From Bacillota bacterium (lineage in GTDB: Bacteria; Bacillota; Proteinivoracia; UBA4975; VEMY01), in NCBI GenBank assembly GCA_009711825.1, contig VEMY01000002.1, forward strand, positions 1 through 64,000: a DNA stretch of 64,000 bases. The letters run 5' to 3'. The position numbers and the translations under genes were made by a program. Shown one piece after another: positions 1 through 7,507 of the stretch. Below the pieces are notes generated by a model, which was not told where the DNA came from, did not search any database, and saw only the letters and a list, made by a program, of their open reading frames with translations. The first letter of the stretch is position 1. Each line of letters opens with the position of its first letter.

Positions 1-53
1 TTGATGTATACTTTGGTTGTAAGATATTGTTTGCCATAACTATATTTTACACC

Positions 54-100
54 AAAAGACGGCTTCTGGATACTACCAGTCGCCGTCTTTTGTGTTTTTT
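54..100 (+). terminator. Rho-independent terminator
   Basis: Perfect 10-bp arms, AAAAGACGGC (54-63) and GCCGTCTTTT (82-91), are followed by a T-rich run. It terminates a gene that lies left of the window. The GTG at 92 falls in its T-tract, so it is unlikely to be the start of the next gene. Confidence 0.85.
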
Positions 101-148
101 TCAGAGGCCGCTAGTGCGACAGCCCCTTTTATATTGGAGGGAAGATTT

Positions 149-1051
149 GTGCTGCTGAGTATATTCTTGATTCTACGTCTGGGCATTGTGATTCAGTACG
201 GCATGCGGAAATTACCGCTGCCTGGTCTTTTGGGCCTCTTGTTTCTGGGCGTCGCCTTGGGACCCCAGGGTTTTGATTTGTTGGCGCCGGTGGTATTGGA
301 CTATTCCCAGGATCTGCGGCTGCTGGCTTTAATCGTAATCCTACTGCGGGCCGGTCTTGGCCTCAACCTTAATCAGGTGAAGACCAGCGCCCTGGGATTG
401 GGTGTAATTCCTTGTCTTGTCGAGGGGTTGGTTGTAACTGTTGCTTCTCGATTTTTGCTGGAGTTTTCTTGGCCGGCGGCAGCTAGTCTGGGTTTTGTGC
501 TGGCGGCTGTTTCGCCGGCGGTGGTTGTGCCTTCGATGCTCTGGCTGAAGGAATGGGGTCTGGGTATGAGTAAGGGAATACCGGTGATGATTCTGGCCGG
601 GGCCTCTGTAGATGATGTGGTGGCTATTACCTTTTTGTCCAGCGCCCTGGGCTGGGCAGCCGGTTCGGCGGCGGGGGTGCATTGGCAACTCTTAATCATT
701 CCGGCGCGCATCCTTGGCGGTATTGCCCTAGGCCTGGCAGTTGGCTGGGTTTTGTTGAAACTTATGCCTTTGGTTTCCCGGTTTAACAAGGGTTACGGGG
801 CACTTGCCGCCTTTTGCGGCCCAGATGCTGAAACTGGGTTTCGTGATATACTGTGGATGCGTTCCCAAGAAACAAGTGATGAAGCTGGGTTGCGAGGAGA
901 ATTGCTGGCGCTTGCCAGCCAGCTATCTGCATTCAGGTATCAGAATTTTGAACTGCAGCAGAGCAACCGGGAGTATGAAATGCGCGAAGGTTCGCTGCAG
1001 TCGACAATTACGATGCTCCGACAAAAGCTAGAACGTGAAGGTGGTAGATGA
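149..1051 (+). CDS. Truncated or chimeric cation:proton antiporter (CPA-like), membrane protein
   Basis: The first ~225 residues look like the N-terminal half of a CPA-type sodium/proton antiporter: repeated hydrophobic segments, an LRAGLGL loop, an AAVSPAVVVPSML stretch and GASVDDVVAIT. Family members are usually about 400 residues. Here the membrane part stops after RFNKGYGALAAF and runs into ~75 polar residues ending in a likely coiled coil (FELQQSNREYEMREGSLQ). That suggests a deletion joined two genes; transport activity is doubtful. The start chosen is GTG 149, because GGAGGG (136-141) lies 7 bases upstream, whereas the in-frame GTG at 92 sits in a terminator. The 3' end overlaps the CBS gene by 17 bases. 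Confidence 0.6.
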   Translation: MLLSIFLILRLGIVIQYGMRKLPLPGLLGLLFLGVALGPQGFDLLAPVVLDYSQDLRLLALIVILLRAGLGLNLNQVKTSALGLGVIPCLVEGLVVTVASRFLLEFSWPAAASLGFVLAAVSPAVVVPSMLWLKEWGLGMSKGIPVMILAGASVDDVVAITFLSSALGWAAGSAAGVHWQLLIIPARILGGIALGLAVGWVLLKLMPLVSRFNKGYGALAAFCGPDAETGFRDILWMRSQETSDEAGLRGELLALASQLSAFRYQNFELQQSNREYEMREGSLQSTITMLRQKLEREGGR

Positions 1052-1499
1052 TGCGTCCGAAGCAATTATGAGCCGCGACGTAATAACTGTGAATCCTGAC
1101 TCCACAGTGCGAGAAGCCGTTGAGCTAATGCTCAAGCACCGGATTAGCGGGCTGCCGGTGGTGGATGGCGAGGGTAAACTGGTGGGGCTGTTAACCGAGA
1201 ATGACCTAGTTCTGGGAGGAAAGCCCAGTTTGCCGGTGCATTTGCAGGTGTTGGAGAATTTATTGGGCAGTCAGGATCCGGAGTTACGCACAGTGCAGCT
1301 GCGTCAGTTGGCCGGACAGTCGGTGAGCAAACTGATGACCAGGGAGGTTACAACTGCCCGACCCCAGACCCCGGTGGGAGAATTGGTGAATTTGCTTGTG
1401 GCGAACGATTTTAAGCGCATATCGATCATTGAGAATGGTCAGTTGGTGGGAATTGTCACCCAGGCGGATATTGTCAGGGTTATGGCCGAAAAAGATTGA
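1035..1499 (+). CDS. CBS-domain pair protein
   Basis: About 154 residues made almost entirely of two CBS domains. The first spans roughly residues 8-65 (MSRDVITVNPDSTV, RISGLPVVDGEGKLVGLLTE) and the second residues ~97-153 (LMTREVTTARPQTPV, FKRISIIENGQLVGIVTQAD). Such small proteins usually bind adenine nucleotides as stand-alone sensors, but the ligand and partner cannot be told from sequence. The GTG start at 1035 overlaps the end of the antiporter-derived frame and no strong ribosome binding site is seen, so translation may be coupled. Confidence 0.85.
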   Translation: MKVVDDASEAIMSRDVITVNPDSTVREAVELMLKHRISGLPVVDGEGKLVGLLTENDLVLGGKPSLPVHLQVLENLLGSQDPELRTVQLRQLAGQSVSKLMTREVTTARPQTPVGELVNLLVANDFKRISIIENGQLVGIVTQADIVRVMAEKD

Positions 1500-1587
1500 A
1501 TCTAGGGCTCGGGGTAAATATTTTACTTGAGCCAGTTTGTTGTCTAGACCAGATAGGCCACTCATATAAATTAGATGAGGTGGTTGT

Positions 1588-2163
1588 ATGTCTGGCTTTG
1601 CCAACGGCTGGTTCTTTACTTGGTTTATTTTTATGCTGGCGTGTGCCGGTTTACTGCGCCCACCAGTTACCGATGGCCATATGCTGGCGGTATTAGGCGG
1701 TGGTTTCTTTTTGCTGTTAATTCAAGGTGAGATGTATCGCAAGCTCCTGAAGCGGCGAGGTCTAAAACGCCGATCATTTACCCGGCATCCGCTTTACCTG
1801 CCTCTTGGCCTAGCACTGGTGACGCTGGTAATTCTACCTCTGTATTTGTCAGGAACAGAACTCTCTCTGATTTTATGGTTGCTCTTGTTAAATGCTGCGC
1901 TGGCCGGCGTCTACCCCTTGCTGGTGATGCTGGGGCAGGAAGTGAAAGATTATGTGCACAGCCGCTGGCTGGATTTGCTTTATCCGCTGGTCTTTTTATC
2001 TGTTGTCGCCATTGATTGGGCGGAGCAGGGTCGCTCGCTCCTGTGGCTGCTGGCTGTGCCCCTGATATTCGCTGTCCTTGGTCTGATGATGATTCGCGAA
2101 GCGAGAGCGATGCTCGGGGCCCGTTCGGATGATCAAATCACCCGGACGCGTCACGTAATTTAA
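1588..2163 (+). CDS. Polytopic membrane protein of unknown function
   Basis: 191 residues with about six hydrophobic segments, including WFIFMLACAGLL, the stretch around 55-80 and two pairs in the C-terminal half. A basic cytoplasmic loop (KLLKRRGLKRRSF) follows the second segment. No family motif is recognised. The ATG at 1588 has a GAGGTGG-type ribosome binding site at about 1575-1581. It stands alone between the CBS gene and a small ORF, with no clear terminator on either side. Confidence 0.6.
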   Translation: MSGFANGWFFTWFIFMLACAGLLRPPVTDGHMLAVLGGGFFLLLIQGEMYRKLLKRRGLKRRSFTRHPLYLPLGLALVTLVILPLYLSGTELSLILWLLLLNAALAGVYPLLVMLGQEVKDYVHSRWLDLLYPLVFLSVVAIDWAEQGRSLLWLLAVPLIFAVLGLMMIREARAMLGARSDDQITRTRHVI

Positions 2164-2224
2164 TTCTATCTCCCCGACAGGAAATAATTGTGAATTTAGC
2201 GAATATATCAATTGAGGGGGGATG

Positions 2225-2353
2225 ATGTTGGGTATTCATTTGTGGCGAATTGGTTTGCTGTATGCTTTTAGCTTAAAGCTGGTTATCTCAAGACAGCTAG
2301 AGTTTCTGGACAAGCATGTCGGGCGTGCGATGGCGGAAGGAGCCGTATTATGA
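2225..2353 (+). CDS. Small ORF (42 aa), translationally coupled to the next gene
   Basis: A 42-codon frame beginning MLGIHLWRIGLLYAFSLKL and ending in TGA 2351-2353. It is preceded by a very strong GAGGGGGG at 2214-2221; ATG 2222 is an alternative start one codon earlier. Its stop overlaps the ATG of the following membrane-protein gene (ATGA), the usual sign of translational coupling. The peptide has a hydrophobic N-terminus and a charged C-terminal half (ISRQLEFLDKHVGRAM). No family was recognised. A weak resemblance to Spo0E-length peptides was considered but the signature is not convincing. Confidence 0.45.
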   Translation: MLGIHLWRIGLLYAFSLKLVISRQLEFLDKHVGRAMAEGAVL

Positions 2354-2826
2354 GAAAGCATATGCGCTGGTTGTGGTTTTTGTTTCCTTTGGTGCCTCTG
2401 ATAATTTGCTGGATTTTGGAGCTACACCTAGAACCGGGCAACTGGCTGGACAAGTCTTTCTTTTGGTGGAACAGCAACGCTATGTTTACCGGGCCGCTGT
2501 TTTTAGCCCTCTGGTTTTATGTCGGCACCCAGATGGCCCGTGTCATGGGGGGAAGGATTCTCTTTGCCCTTGGCAACGTGCTGGTTCTGATAAACGCGGG
2601 GATATTCTTTTACGGCTCCCTAATTATAGCCACACCCCGGGAGCTAATATATCATATTACATTGACGCTGCCGGTGCTGCGATTTGCGGCTTTGGTCATC
2701 CCTTTTGGCGGAAACGGGGCGGTTTTCAGCGCCTATTTACTAATTTTGGCGGCTTTAAACGGCGGCTTGTTCTGGGGGCTAAGCCGGAGGCACGGGGACG
2801 GTTCTTCTGCTTCCTTTACAAGCTGA
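2350..2826 (+). CDS. Small polytopic membrane protein, repeat-encoded C-terminus
   Basis: 158 residues with about four transmembrane segments (WFLFPLVPLIICWIL near the start, then about 45-63, 70-90 and 110-140). No family was recognised. The ATG at 2350 overlaps the stop of the small upstream ORF, and GGAAGGAG lies just upstream. The last dozen residues (RRHGDGSSASFTS) are encoded by a copy of a dispersed palindromic repeat that also occurs three times in non-coding DNA here. The original C-terminus has therefore probably been replaced or extended. Confidence 0.6.
   Translation: MRKHMRWLWFLFPLVPLIICWILELHLEPGNWLDKSFFWWNSNAMFTGPLFLALWFYVGTQMARVMGGRILFALGNVLVLINAGIFFYGSLIIATPRELIYHITLTLPVLRFAALVIPFGGNGAVFSAYLLILAALNGGLFWGLSRRHGDGSSASFTS
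2787..2814. repeat. Dispersed palindromic repeat, family A (copy 1, inside a gene)
   Basis: A slightly diverged, inverted copy of the 28-base element whose arms are GGGAGCA and TGCTCC around a CCGTCCCC core; it reads GCACGGGGACGG on this strand. It supplies the last codons of the membrane-protein gene 2350-2826. Other copies are at 4701, 30625 and 31195. Confidence 0.75.
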
Positions 2827-2849
2827 TCCCTTTTTTTTATCGAACTATC

Positions 2850-2904
2850 TTGCATAACATAATAGCGCATGGTATACTTAGGGTGCTATCTTGTATAACA
2901 AGAT
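2850..2904 (+). promoter_or_regulatory. SigmaA promoter with PadR-type operators
   Basis: TTGCAT (2850-2855), a 17-base spacer and TATACT (2873-2878) make a near-consensus sigmaA promoter for the padR gene. A perfect inverted repeat, ATCTTGT-ATA-ACAAGAT (2888-2904), lies just downstream. A second related sequence, TATCTTGCATAACAT (2847-2861), overlaps the -35 box. This arrangement fits autorepression by PadR; that is an inference, since no binding data exist. Confidence 0.65.
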
Positions 2905-2927
2905 TCCGGAGTAAATGGGGTGTTTGG

Positions 2928-3281
2928 ATGGAGCGCAGAAGGACGCAGTTACTTAAAGGCGTGCTGGATATGTGCATGTTGAAAATTCTCGCGGCAGGGG
3001 ATTGCTACGGCTACGAGATAACTAAAAAATTGCAGGCCCAGGGGCTAGAGCTGGCCCGGGAAGGGAGCATTTACCCTTTATTAGCCCGGCTGGAAAAGGC
3101 AGGGTTTGTCGATAGTTATCTTGTGCGCTCCCGGGAGGGCCCCAACCGCAAGTATTACCGACTCAGTGTTGCCGGCCGGGAACAATTGTCCGATTGGGAG
3201 CGGGAATGGGTGGAGTTTTATCGCTCAGTAAATCAGATTATAGGAGGTGGCAGCGATGGCAGAGATGCAAACGGCAATTAA
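2928..3281 (+). CDS. PadR family transcriptional regulator
   Basis: 117-residue winged-helix regulator of the PadR family. It shows the typical LLKGVLDMCMLKILAAGDCYGYEI N-terminal helix pair, the EGSIYPLLARLEKAGFV recognition region, and the wing YYRLSVAGREQL. PadR proteins usually repress their own small operon until they bind an effector. ATG 2928 is chosen because GGGGTG lies 5-10 bases upstream and the frame upstream of it is non-coding. It overlaps the following HAAS-domain gene by 26 bases and is preceded by a good promoter with a perfect palindrome. Confidence 0.9.
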   Translation: MERRRTQLLKGVLDMCMLKILAAGDCYGYEITKKLQAQGLELAREGSIYPLLARLEKAGFVDSYLVRSREGPNRKYYRLSVAGREQLSDWEREWVEFYRSVNQIIGGGSDGRDANGN

Positions 3282-4092
3282 GGATGTCGTGGAGAAGTGC
3301 AAGATTTACTGGATGTTTAGCAATTTGCCCCGCAAGGCGCTGCTGGAAATGGAATTGGAATTGCAGGGCCACCTGGAAGAGGCCATCGCTGACGGAAAGG
3401 CATTGGAGGATGTTGTCGGCAGGGACGTAATTGCCTTTGCCCGGACCTGGGCCGAGACCAACTACCGGGCCCGGACCTGGCAGGAAAAAATCTTTAATCT
3501 CTTTTACCTGGTGCTTCTGGCATTCATGGTCACTTTGCCTTTCAATCACATCACCTTCATGGCTTGGGCAGTGCCTGTCTACTGGAGCAACTTGTTAATT
3601 ATCGCCATTATAACTTGTCTGGTGGCATTCTTGGTTCAGCCCGGAGTAATTGCCCGGATTTTTGCCCTAGATTCTGCTGTCAAGCAGTGGTTGATATTTT
3701 TCGCGGTGTTTATGCTTACAACCCTTGCCTTTGTCGGCCTTTTGCTGATACCGCATCATTTTGAGCATCAGCCGCTGTTTTATTGGCCGTGGCAGGCAAC
3801 GGTGGCGACAGCTGTAGTTACTTTTATTGTCGCCCGGGTGGCAATTGGCAAAGAAACGCGGGAGACCGAGGCCGCTGAACACATGGTTCATGAACAGGTG
3901 GCAGAGCGGCCAGGAGGCGGACATTGTCTGTTGATTCTACCGGCAATCGGTTTGATTGGTTCTGGGACTGTCTGGTGGTTTGTCGGTGAGACTGCCAAAC
4001 AAATTGCCCAGATGGTGTTTGTCTGTTCGGCGCTTGTGCTTTGGACCCGGATAATAATTTGGCCCGCGTTGCAGCGCTCTCGCAAGAAGTAA
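3256..4092 (+). CDS. HAAS/DUF1048-like signalling membrane protein, PadR partner
   Basis: 278 residues. The cytoplasmic first ~75 residues resemble the HAAS/DUF1048 type domain that often accompanies PadR regulators (ELELQGHLEEAIADGKALEDVVGRDVIAFA). About six transmembrane segments follow, from roughly residue 85 to the C-terminus (LFYLVLLAFMVTL, IIAIITCLVAFLV, WLIFFAVFMLTTLAFVGLLL). AGGAGG at 3242-3247 selects ATG 3256. The gene starts inside padR, so the two are almost certainly translated together. It may be the target or modulator of PadR in membrane stress; that is inference. Confidence 0.75.
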   Translation: MAEMQTAIKDVVEKCKIYWMFSNLPRKALLEMELELQGHLEEAIADGKALEDVVGRDVIAFARTWAETNYRARTWQEKIFNLFYLVLLAFMVTLPFNHITFMAWAVPVYWSNLLIIAIITCLVAFLVQPGVIARIFALDSAVKQWLIFFAVFMLTTLAFVGLLLIPHHFEHQPLFYWPWQATVATAVVTFIVARVAIGKETRETEAAEHMVHEQVAERPGGGHCLLILPAIGLIGSGTVWWFVGETAKQIAQMVFVCSALVLWTRIIIWPALQRSRKK

Positions 4093-4146
4093 AGGTTCCG
4101 AAACTTTCTGGTTCAGTTAGACGTCAGCTGGGCAGGGGTGATTGAA

Positions 4147-4617
4147 TTGAAACTCAGGCGGTTGGTGTCAGTTGTTCTCGGGCTGTTAATTTTGCTTGGC
4201 GCAGCATACGGGTTGGGTTTTTTACCGTTGCCTGTTGCCAATCTGAATGATTGTGAAGCTCAGGTGGCAGCAGCAGTCTTTGACTGGCTTTTGGAAGAGA
4301 CCCGGGACTGGGGTCCTCGTTATCTGGAAGTGGCAGGGGCTAACCCCAATTTGGCGACGTTGCAGGCGCTCTCTATTGATGAACCCTGGCGCTTGCGCTC
4401 CCGGTCCTGGGTGACGATGCGGGGTGTCTATGATCGCCGAACGTTCAAAAGAGGTGTCTTGCTCAGTATCCAGTCTGTAAAAGTGGACGACGACAAAGCG
4501 ACCGTATATGCCAACAAATATCAGTCCGGATTAGGCGGGGAGTACTATCGGGTGATTTTGTGGTTAGACGGGAACATGTGGAGAATTAAGCAGGTGGAAC
4601 TGTTGGCTATTTCCTGA
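4147..4617 (+). CDS. Secreted or membrane-anchored protein of unknown function
   Basis: About 156 residues. An N-terminal hydrophobic segment (LVSVVLGLLILLGAAYGLGFL) acts as signal or anchor and is followed by a soluble ~125-residue domain. The pattern SWVTMRGVYDRRTFKR … VDDDKATVYANKYQSG … YYRVILWLDGNMWRIKQVE resembles NTF2-like/DUF4829-type beta-rich domains, but no family is assigned. AGGGGTGA (4134-4141) best fits the TTG at 4147; GTG 4138 in the same frame is the alternative. A terminator follows. Confidence 0.6.
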   Translation: MKLRRLVSVVLGLLILLGAAYGLGFLPLPVANLNDCEAQVAAAVFDWLLEETRDWGPRYLEVAGANPNLATLQALSIDEPWRLRSRSWVTMRGVYDRRTFKRGVLLSIQSVKVDDDKATVYANKYQSGLGGEYYRVILWLDGNMWRIKQVELLAIS

Positions 4618-4628
4618 ACGTAAGCTTT

Positions 4629-4664
4629 GCGCCGTGGGGAGATCTCACGGCGCTTTTGTTTTTG
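4629..4664 (+). terminator. Rho-independent terminator
   Basis: GCGCCGTG (4629-4636) pairs with CACGGCGC (4646-4653) and is followed by TTTTGTTTTTG. It ends the padR-to-4617 gene group. Confidence 0.85.
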
Positions 4665-4700
4665 CCGGAGGGGAACGTCACAGTGGTACGGGAGGAGGAT

Positions 4701-4728
4701 GGGAGCAGCAGAACCGTCCCCGTGCTCC
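4701..4728. repeat. Dispersed palindromic repeat, family A (copy 2)
   Basis: 28-base element with outer arms GGAGCA and TGCTCC around GAACCGTCCCCG. Nearly identical to the copies at 30625 and 31195. It lies between a terminator and the Lrp gene; a partial duplication of its end (GGTGCTCCGG) follows at 4729-4738. Confidence 0.8.
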
Positions 4729-4823
4729 GGTGCTCCGGGGAATGTGGCGGTTTTGGGTCGAAAATGCAGTGAAAGTGTTGCTTTTTGGGTAGATTCGCCG
4801 TAAAATGGGAGGTAACGGGGGGG

Positions 4824-5288
4824 ATGTGTGTGGATAGGCTGGATTTGATGATTGTAAGCGAACTGCAGGCCAATGCCAGGATCAGCACCGCGGAGCTTGG
4901 CCGCAAGATCGGACTCTCCACCTCTGCTACGGCGGAGCGGATCACCAAGCTGGAGAAGGAAGGGGTAATCCAGGGTTATAGCGCCATTGTGGATGGGGCC
5001 CGCCTGGGGGCAGGTATCACTGCATTTATTCTCGTGCCCGTGGGCAATATGACCATAGACGAGATGGCAGAGTTGATTATCTCCATCCCCCAGGTTCAGG
5101 AATGTCACAAGGTTTCTGGTAATGCTTGTTTTATGGTCAAGGTAAAGGCCGGCTCCATGGATGAGCTGGAGCAGACCATTGACAGGATAAATCAGACTGC
5201 GCCCAATACCTATTCGTACATAGTGCTTTCAACCGTCAGGGAGACGGCTGCAATACCAATAAATCTTAAGGAGGAGAAGGATGTTTAA
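4824..5288 (+). CDS. Lrp/AsnC family transcriptional regulator
   Basis: 155 residues. N-terminal winged HTH (LDLMIVSELQANARISTAEL, GLSTSATAERITKLEKEGVI) and a C-terminal RAM/AsnC ligand domain (IPQVQECHKVSGNACFMVKV). Lrp proteins sense amino acids and control nitrogen and amino-acid genes. ATG 4824 is used because GGGAGGT (4807-4813) lies 10 bases upstream. The 3' end overlaps the glutamine synthetase start by 8 bases, so the two genes form one unit, and the regulator may respond to glutamine or a related amino acid; that last point is inference. Confidence 0.9.
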   Translation: MCVDRLDLMIVSELQANARISTAELGRKIGLSTSATAERITKLEKEGVIQGYSAIVDGARLGAGITAFILVPVGNMTIDEMAELIISIPQVQECHKVSGNACFMVKVKAGSMDELEQTIDRINQTAPNTYSYIVLSTVRETAAIPINLKEEKDV

Positions 5289-6708
5289 GAGTTTTGAAGA
5301 GCTGAAGGGTTTTTGCACTGCCAACGAGATTCGGGTCATTGACTTCAAGGTTATTGACATGTCCGGGCGCTGGCATCACCTGACAATCCCTGTAGAACGG
5401 CTGACCGAGAAAACCGTGGAAAAGGGCATTGGCATGGACGGCTCTAGTTATGGATTTCTGTCAGTTGAGAAGTCGGACATGGTGTTTCGGCCCGATTTGA
5501 GCACAGCCTTTGTCGACCCCTTCGCCCAGGTGCCGATGATTTCGATAATCTCCGACATCTATTCGCTGGGTGAGAAGACCGAGCGTTTTGCCGGTGATCC
5601 CCGCTATGTCGCCGAGAAAGCAGAGCGTTATCTCAAGGACACGGGTGTTGCCGACGAATGTCTGTTGGGCCCGGAGCTGGAATTCTACATCCTTGACCAT
5701 GTATCGTATAGAAATGACCCCCATCACACCGAAGTAGTGTTGGATTCAGTCCAGGCACACTGGAACAGTGGCAACCGGGAATACCAGAACCAGGGCTATA
5801 CCGTTCGTCCTCACGGCGGTTACCATGTGGATATCCCTGCGGATTCCAGCTTCGATTTGCGTAATGAGATTGTCCTTGCCCTGGAGAAGCACGGCGTGCC
5901 GATTAAGTACCATCATTCCGAAAACGGCGGCCCCGGTCAGGTCGAGATTGAGCTGTCCTTTGGTGGCTTGCAGCAAATGGCCGACCGTACCCAGCTGGTC
6001 AAGTACTTTATCAAGAACCTCGCCCTTCAGGACGGGCGGACGGCTACATTTATGCCGAAACCCTTCTTCGGCGAAGCGGGGAGCGGCATGCATGCCCATA
6101 TCCAGTGGTTCAATCAAGGCAAGCCGGTATTTTACGGCGACAATTACGCCGGCCTGAGCGATACCGCACTCTTTGCCATTGGCGGCATCCTCAAGCATTC
6201 GGCGGCGCTCCTCGCATTTACCAACCCCAGCACCAACTCCTTTAAGCGTCTGGTGCCGGGCTATGAGGCCCCGGTGAGCATCGGCTTTGCCAGCGCCAAC
6301 CGCAGTTCGGTCATCCGCATCCCTGGTTATGCAGACGCCCCCGAATCCAAGCGTTTTGAATTCCGGCCCATGGATGCTACCTGCAATCCCTATCTGGCCT
6401 ATTCGGCATTGATTATGGCGGCCTTGGACGGCATTAATAACAAGATTGACCCCACCAAAGAGGGCTTTGGCCCCTTTGATTTCAACCTTTACACCCTGAG
6501 CGAAGAAGAGCAGAAGAAGATTAAATCCTTGCCCAAGTCCCTGGACGAGGCGGCCGATGCCCTGGAGCGGGATCACCAGTTCCTGCTTGCCGGCGGTGTG
6601 TTCACCAGCGGCCTAATCCAGGACCAATTGCGGCGGATTCGCTCCGACGCTCAGGAAGTTAACAACGTGCCCCATCCCCTGGAATTCGCCAAGTATTACG
6701 ACCTGTAA
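5281..6708 (+). CDS. glnA: Glutamine synthetase, type I
   Basis: 475 residues; ATP-dependent synthesis of glutamine from glutamate and ammonia in the cytoplasm. Visible motifs: GMDGSSYGF (beta-grasp), GPELEFY metal ligands, ENGGPGQVEIEL, MHAHIQWF, the substrate loop VSIGFASANRSSVIRIP and FEFRPMDATCNPYLA. NLYTLSEEEQ matches the NLYDLP-type segment that carries the adenylylated Tyr in GSI-beta enzymes. The length (475) is closer to GSI-beta than to the ~443-residue GSI-alpha usual in Bacillota. It starts inside the Lrp gene, behind AAGGAGGAGAAGG, and is followed by a terminator. Confidence 0.92.
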   Translation: MFKSFEELKGFCTANEIRVIDFKVIDMSGRWHHLTIPVERLTEKTVEKGIGMDGSSYGFLSVEKSDMVFRPDLSTAFVDPFAQVPMISIISDIYSLGEKTERFAGDPRYVAEKAERYLKDTGVADECLLGPELEFYILDHVSYRNDPHHTEVVLDSVQAHWNSGNREYQNQGYTVRPHGGYHVDIPADSSFDLRNEIVLALEKHGVPIKYHHSENGGPGQVEIELSFGGLQQMADRTQLVKYFIKNLALQDGRTATFMPKPFFGEAGSGMHAHIQWFNQGKPVFYGDNYAGLSDTALFAIGGILKHSAALLAFTNPSTNSFKRLVPGYEAPVSIGFASANRSSVIRIPGYADAPESKRFEFRPMDATCNPYLAYSALIMAALDGINNKIDPTKEGFGPFDFNLYTLSEEEQKKIKSLPKSLDEAADALERDHQFLLAGGVFTSGLIQDQLRRIRSDAQEVNNVPHPLEFAKYYDL

Positions 6709-6714
6709 ATTACT

Positions 6715-6767
6715 AGAGGCTGCATCTTAAACTCAGTTCATTCGCTGAGCAGAGGCAGCCTCTTTTG
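6715..6767 (+). terminator. Rho-independent terminator after glnA
   Basis: AGAGGCTGC (6715-6723) pairs with GCAGCCTCT (6755-6763) and is followed by TTTG. The loop contains a second small palindrome (CTCAG…CTGAG). Confidence 0.7.
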
Positions 6768-6774
6768 ACGTTCT

Positions 6775-6800
6775 CGGACAAGGGACCTGTCCCCCTGTCC
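6775..6800. repeat. Dispersed palindromic repeat, family B (copy 1)
   Basis: 26-base element, CGGACAAGGG-ACCTGTCCCC-CTGTCC. An identical copy lies 47 bases downstream (6848-6873), and an inverted one at 39731. Confidence 0.8.
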
Positions 6801-6847
6801 TGATTTGATTAATTTCTGCGATGGTAGCAAAATATAGATATAGATAC

Positions 6848-6873
6848 CGGACAAGGGACCTGTCCCCCTGTCC
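6848..6873. repeat. Dispersed palindromic repeat, family B (copy 2)
   Basis: Identical to the copy at 6775-6800. It ends just before the ribosome binding site of the gene at 6888. The ~180 bases between glnA and 6888 hold only the terminator, these two repeats and a short AT-rich spacer (AAAATATAGATATAGATA) that may contain a promoter. Confidence 0.8.
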
Positions 6874-6887
6874 TGCGAGGTGATGAG

Positions 6888-7430
6888 ATGCGTCATAAGA
6901 ACTTTATAATCCTTGCTCTGGCCGGGAGCACGCTGGTCGCCGCTGGCATGGCGCTGTGGCCTTTATTTGTTTTCCTGCCTACGGCCGCGCTGCGTGCTTT
7001 AATTCTGGCGCCGCTCTATGCGTTATTTGTCAATATAATCCTCACCCGGGTGCAGTTTGCCGGCGCGTTGCTTGCCTTTTCGCTGGTGCCCGGGGTGATT
7101 CTGCTAATTTTTACGCCGCTTTTGCTGCCGGTCAGTGTCCTGGCAGGTGTGGCCGCGGAGGCCGTGGCCTGGCTACTGGGTAAGGTTCTGCGCGTCAGTC
7201 CCTGGCAGAAACATAAAACCCTGCGTTGGTTTGGAGCAGCACTGTTTCCAGCTCTGCAATTCCCCCTGATGCTTTCGGCGCTGGCGGTGACGGTTGGCGG
7301 ACCTTCTGCAGGTCTGGTTGCTAGTCCCGGCCTGGTGGCCCTGGTGACTGTCATTGGGATTGTTCCCGGCCTCTTTGGCTGCTGGCTGGGTGAGCAGATC
7401 AGCAGTCGCTTGCGCGGATTAAAAAACTAA
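6888..7430 (+). CDS. Polytopic membrane protein of unknown function
   Basis: 180 residues, strongly hydrophobic, with five or six transmembrane segments (IILALAGSTLVAAGMALW, ALRALILAPLYALFVNIIL, the stretch 55-100 and two segments in the C-terminal third). The basic loop KVLRVSPWQKHKTLRW lies in the middle. The overall shape resembles small substrate-binding (S) components of ECF transporters, but no diagnostic motif was found. GAGGTGATGAG precedes ATG 6888. It is a single gene. Confidence 0.55.
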   Translation: MRHKNFIILALAGSTLVAAGMALWPLFVFLPTAALRALILAPLYALFVNIILTRVQFAGALLAFSLVPGVILLIFTPLLLPVSVLAGVAAEAVAWLLGKVLRVSPWQKHKTLRWFGAALFPALQFPLMLSALAVTVGGPSAGLVASPGLVALVTVIGIVPGLFGCWLGEQISSRLRGLKN

Positions 7431-7507
7431 TCGGCAGGATTAGTCATAACAAAGTTGAAATATACTATATATAACGTAAGTCGCAAAAATCAGGGAGGTG
7501 TTTAAAG

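Noticed and set aside
2316-3281. A 321-codon frame covering the membrane gene and padR
   Set aside because: Only the last 117 codons encode PadR; the upstream part is an out-of-frame reading of the membrane-protein gene at 2350.
5746-6576. 276-codon antisense frame over glnA
   Set aside because: It mirrors codon bias of the glutamine synthetase gene on the other strand and has no recognisable protein features.
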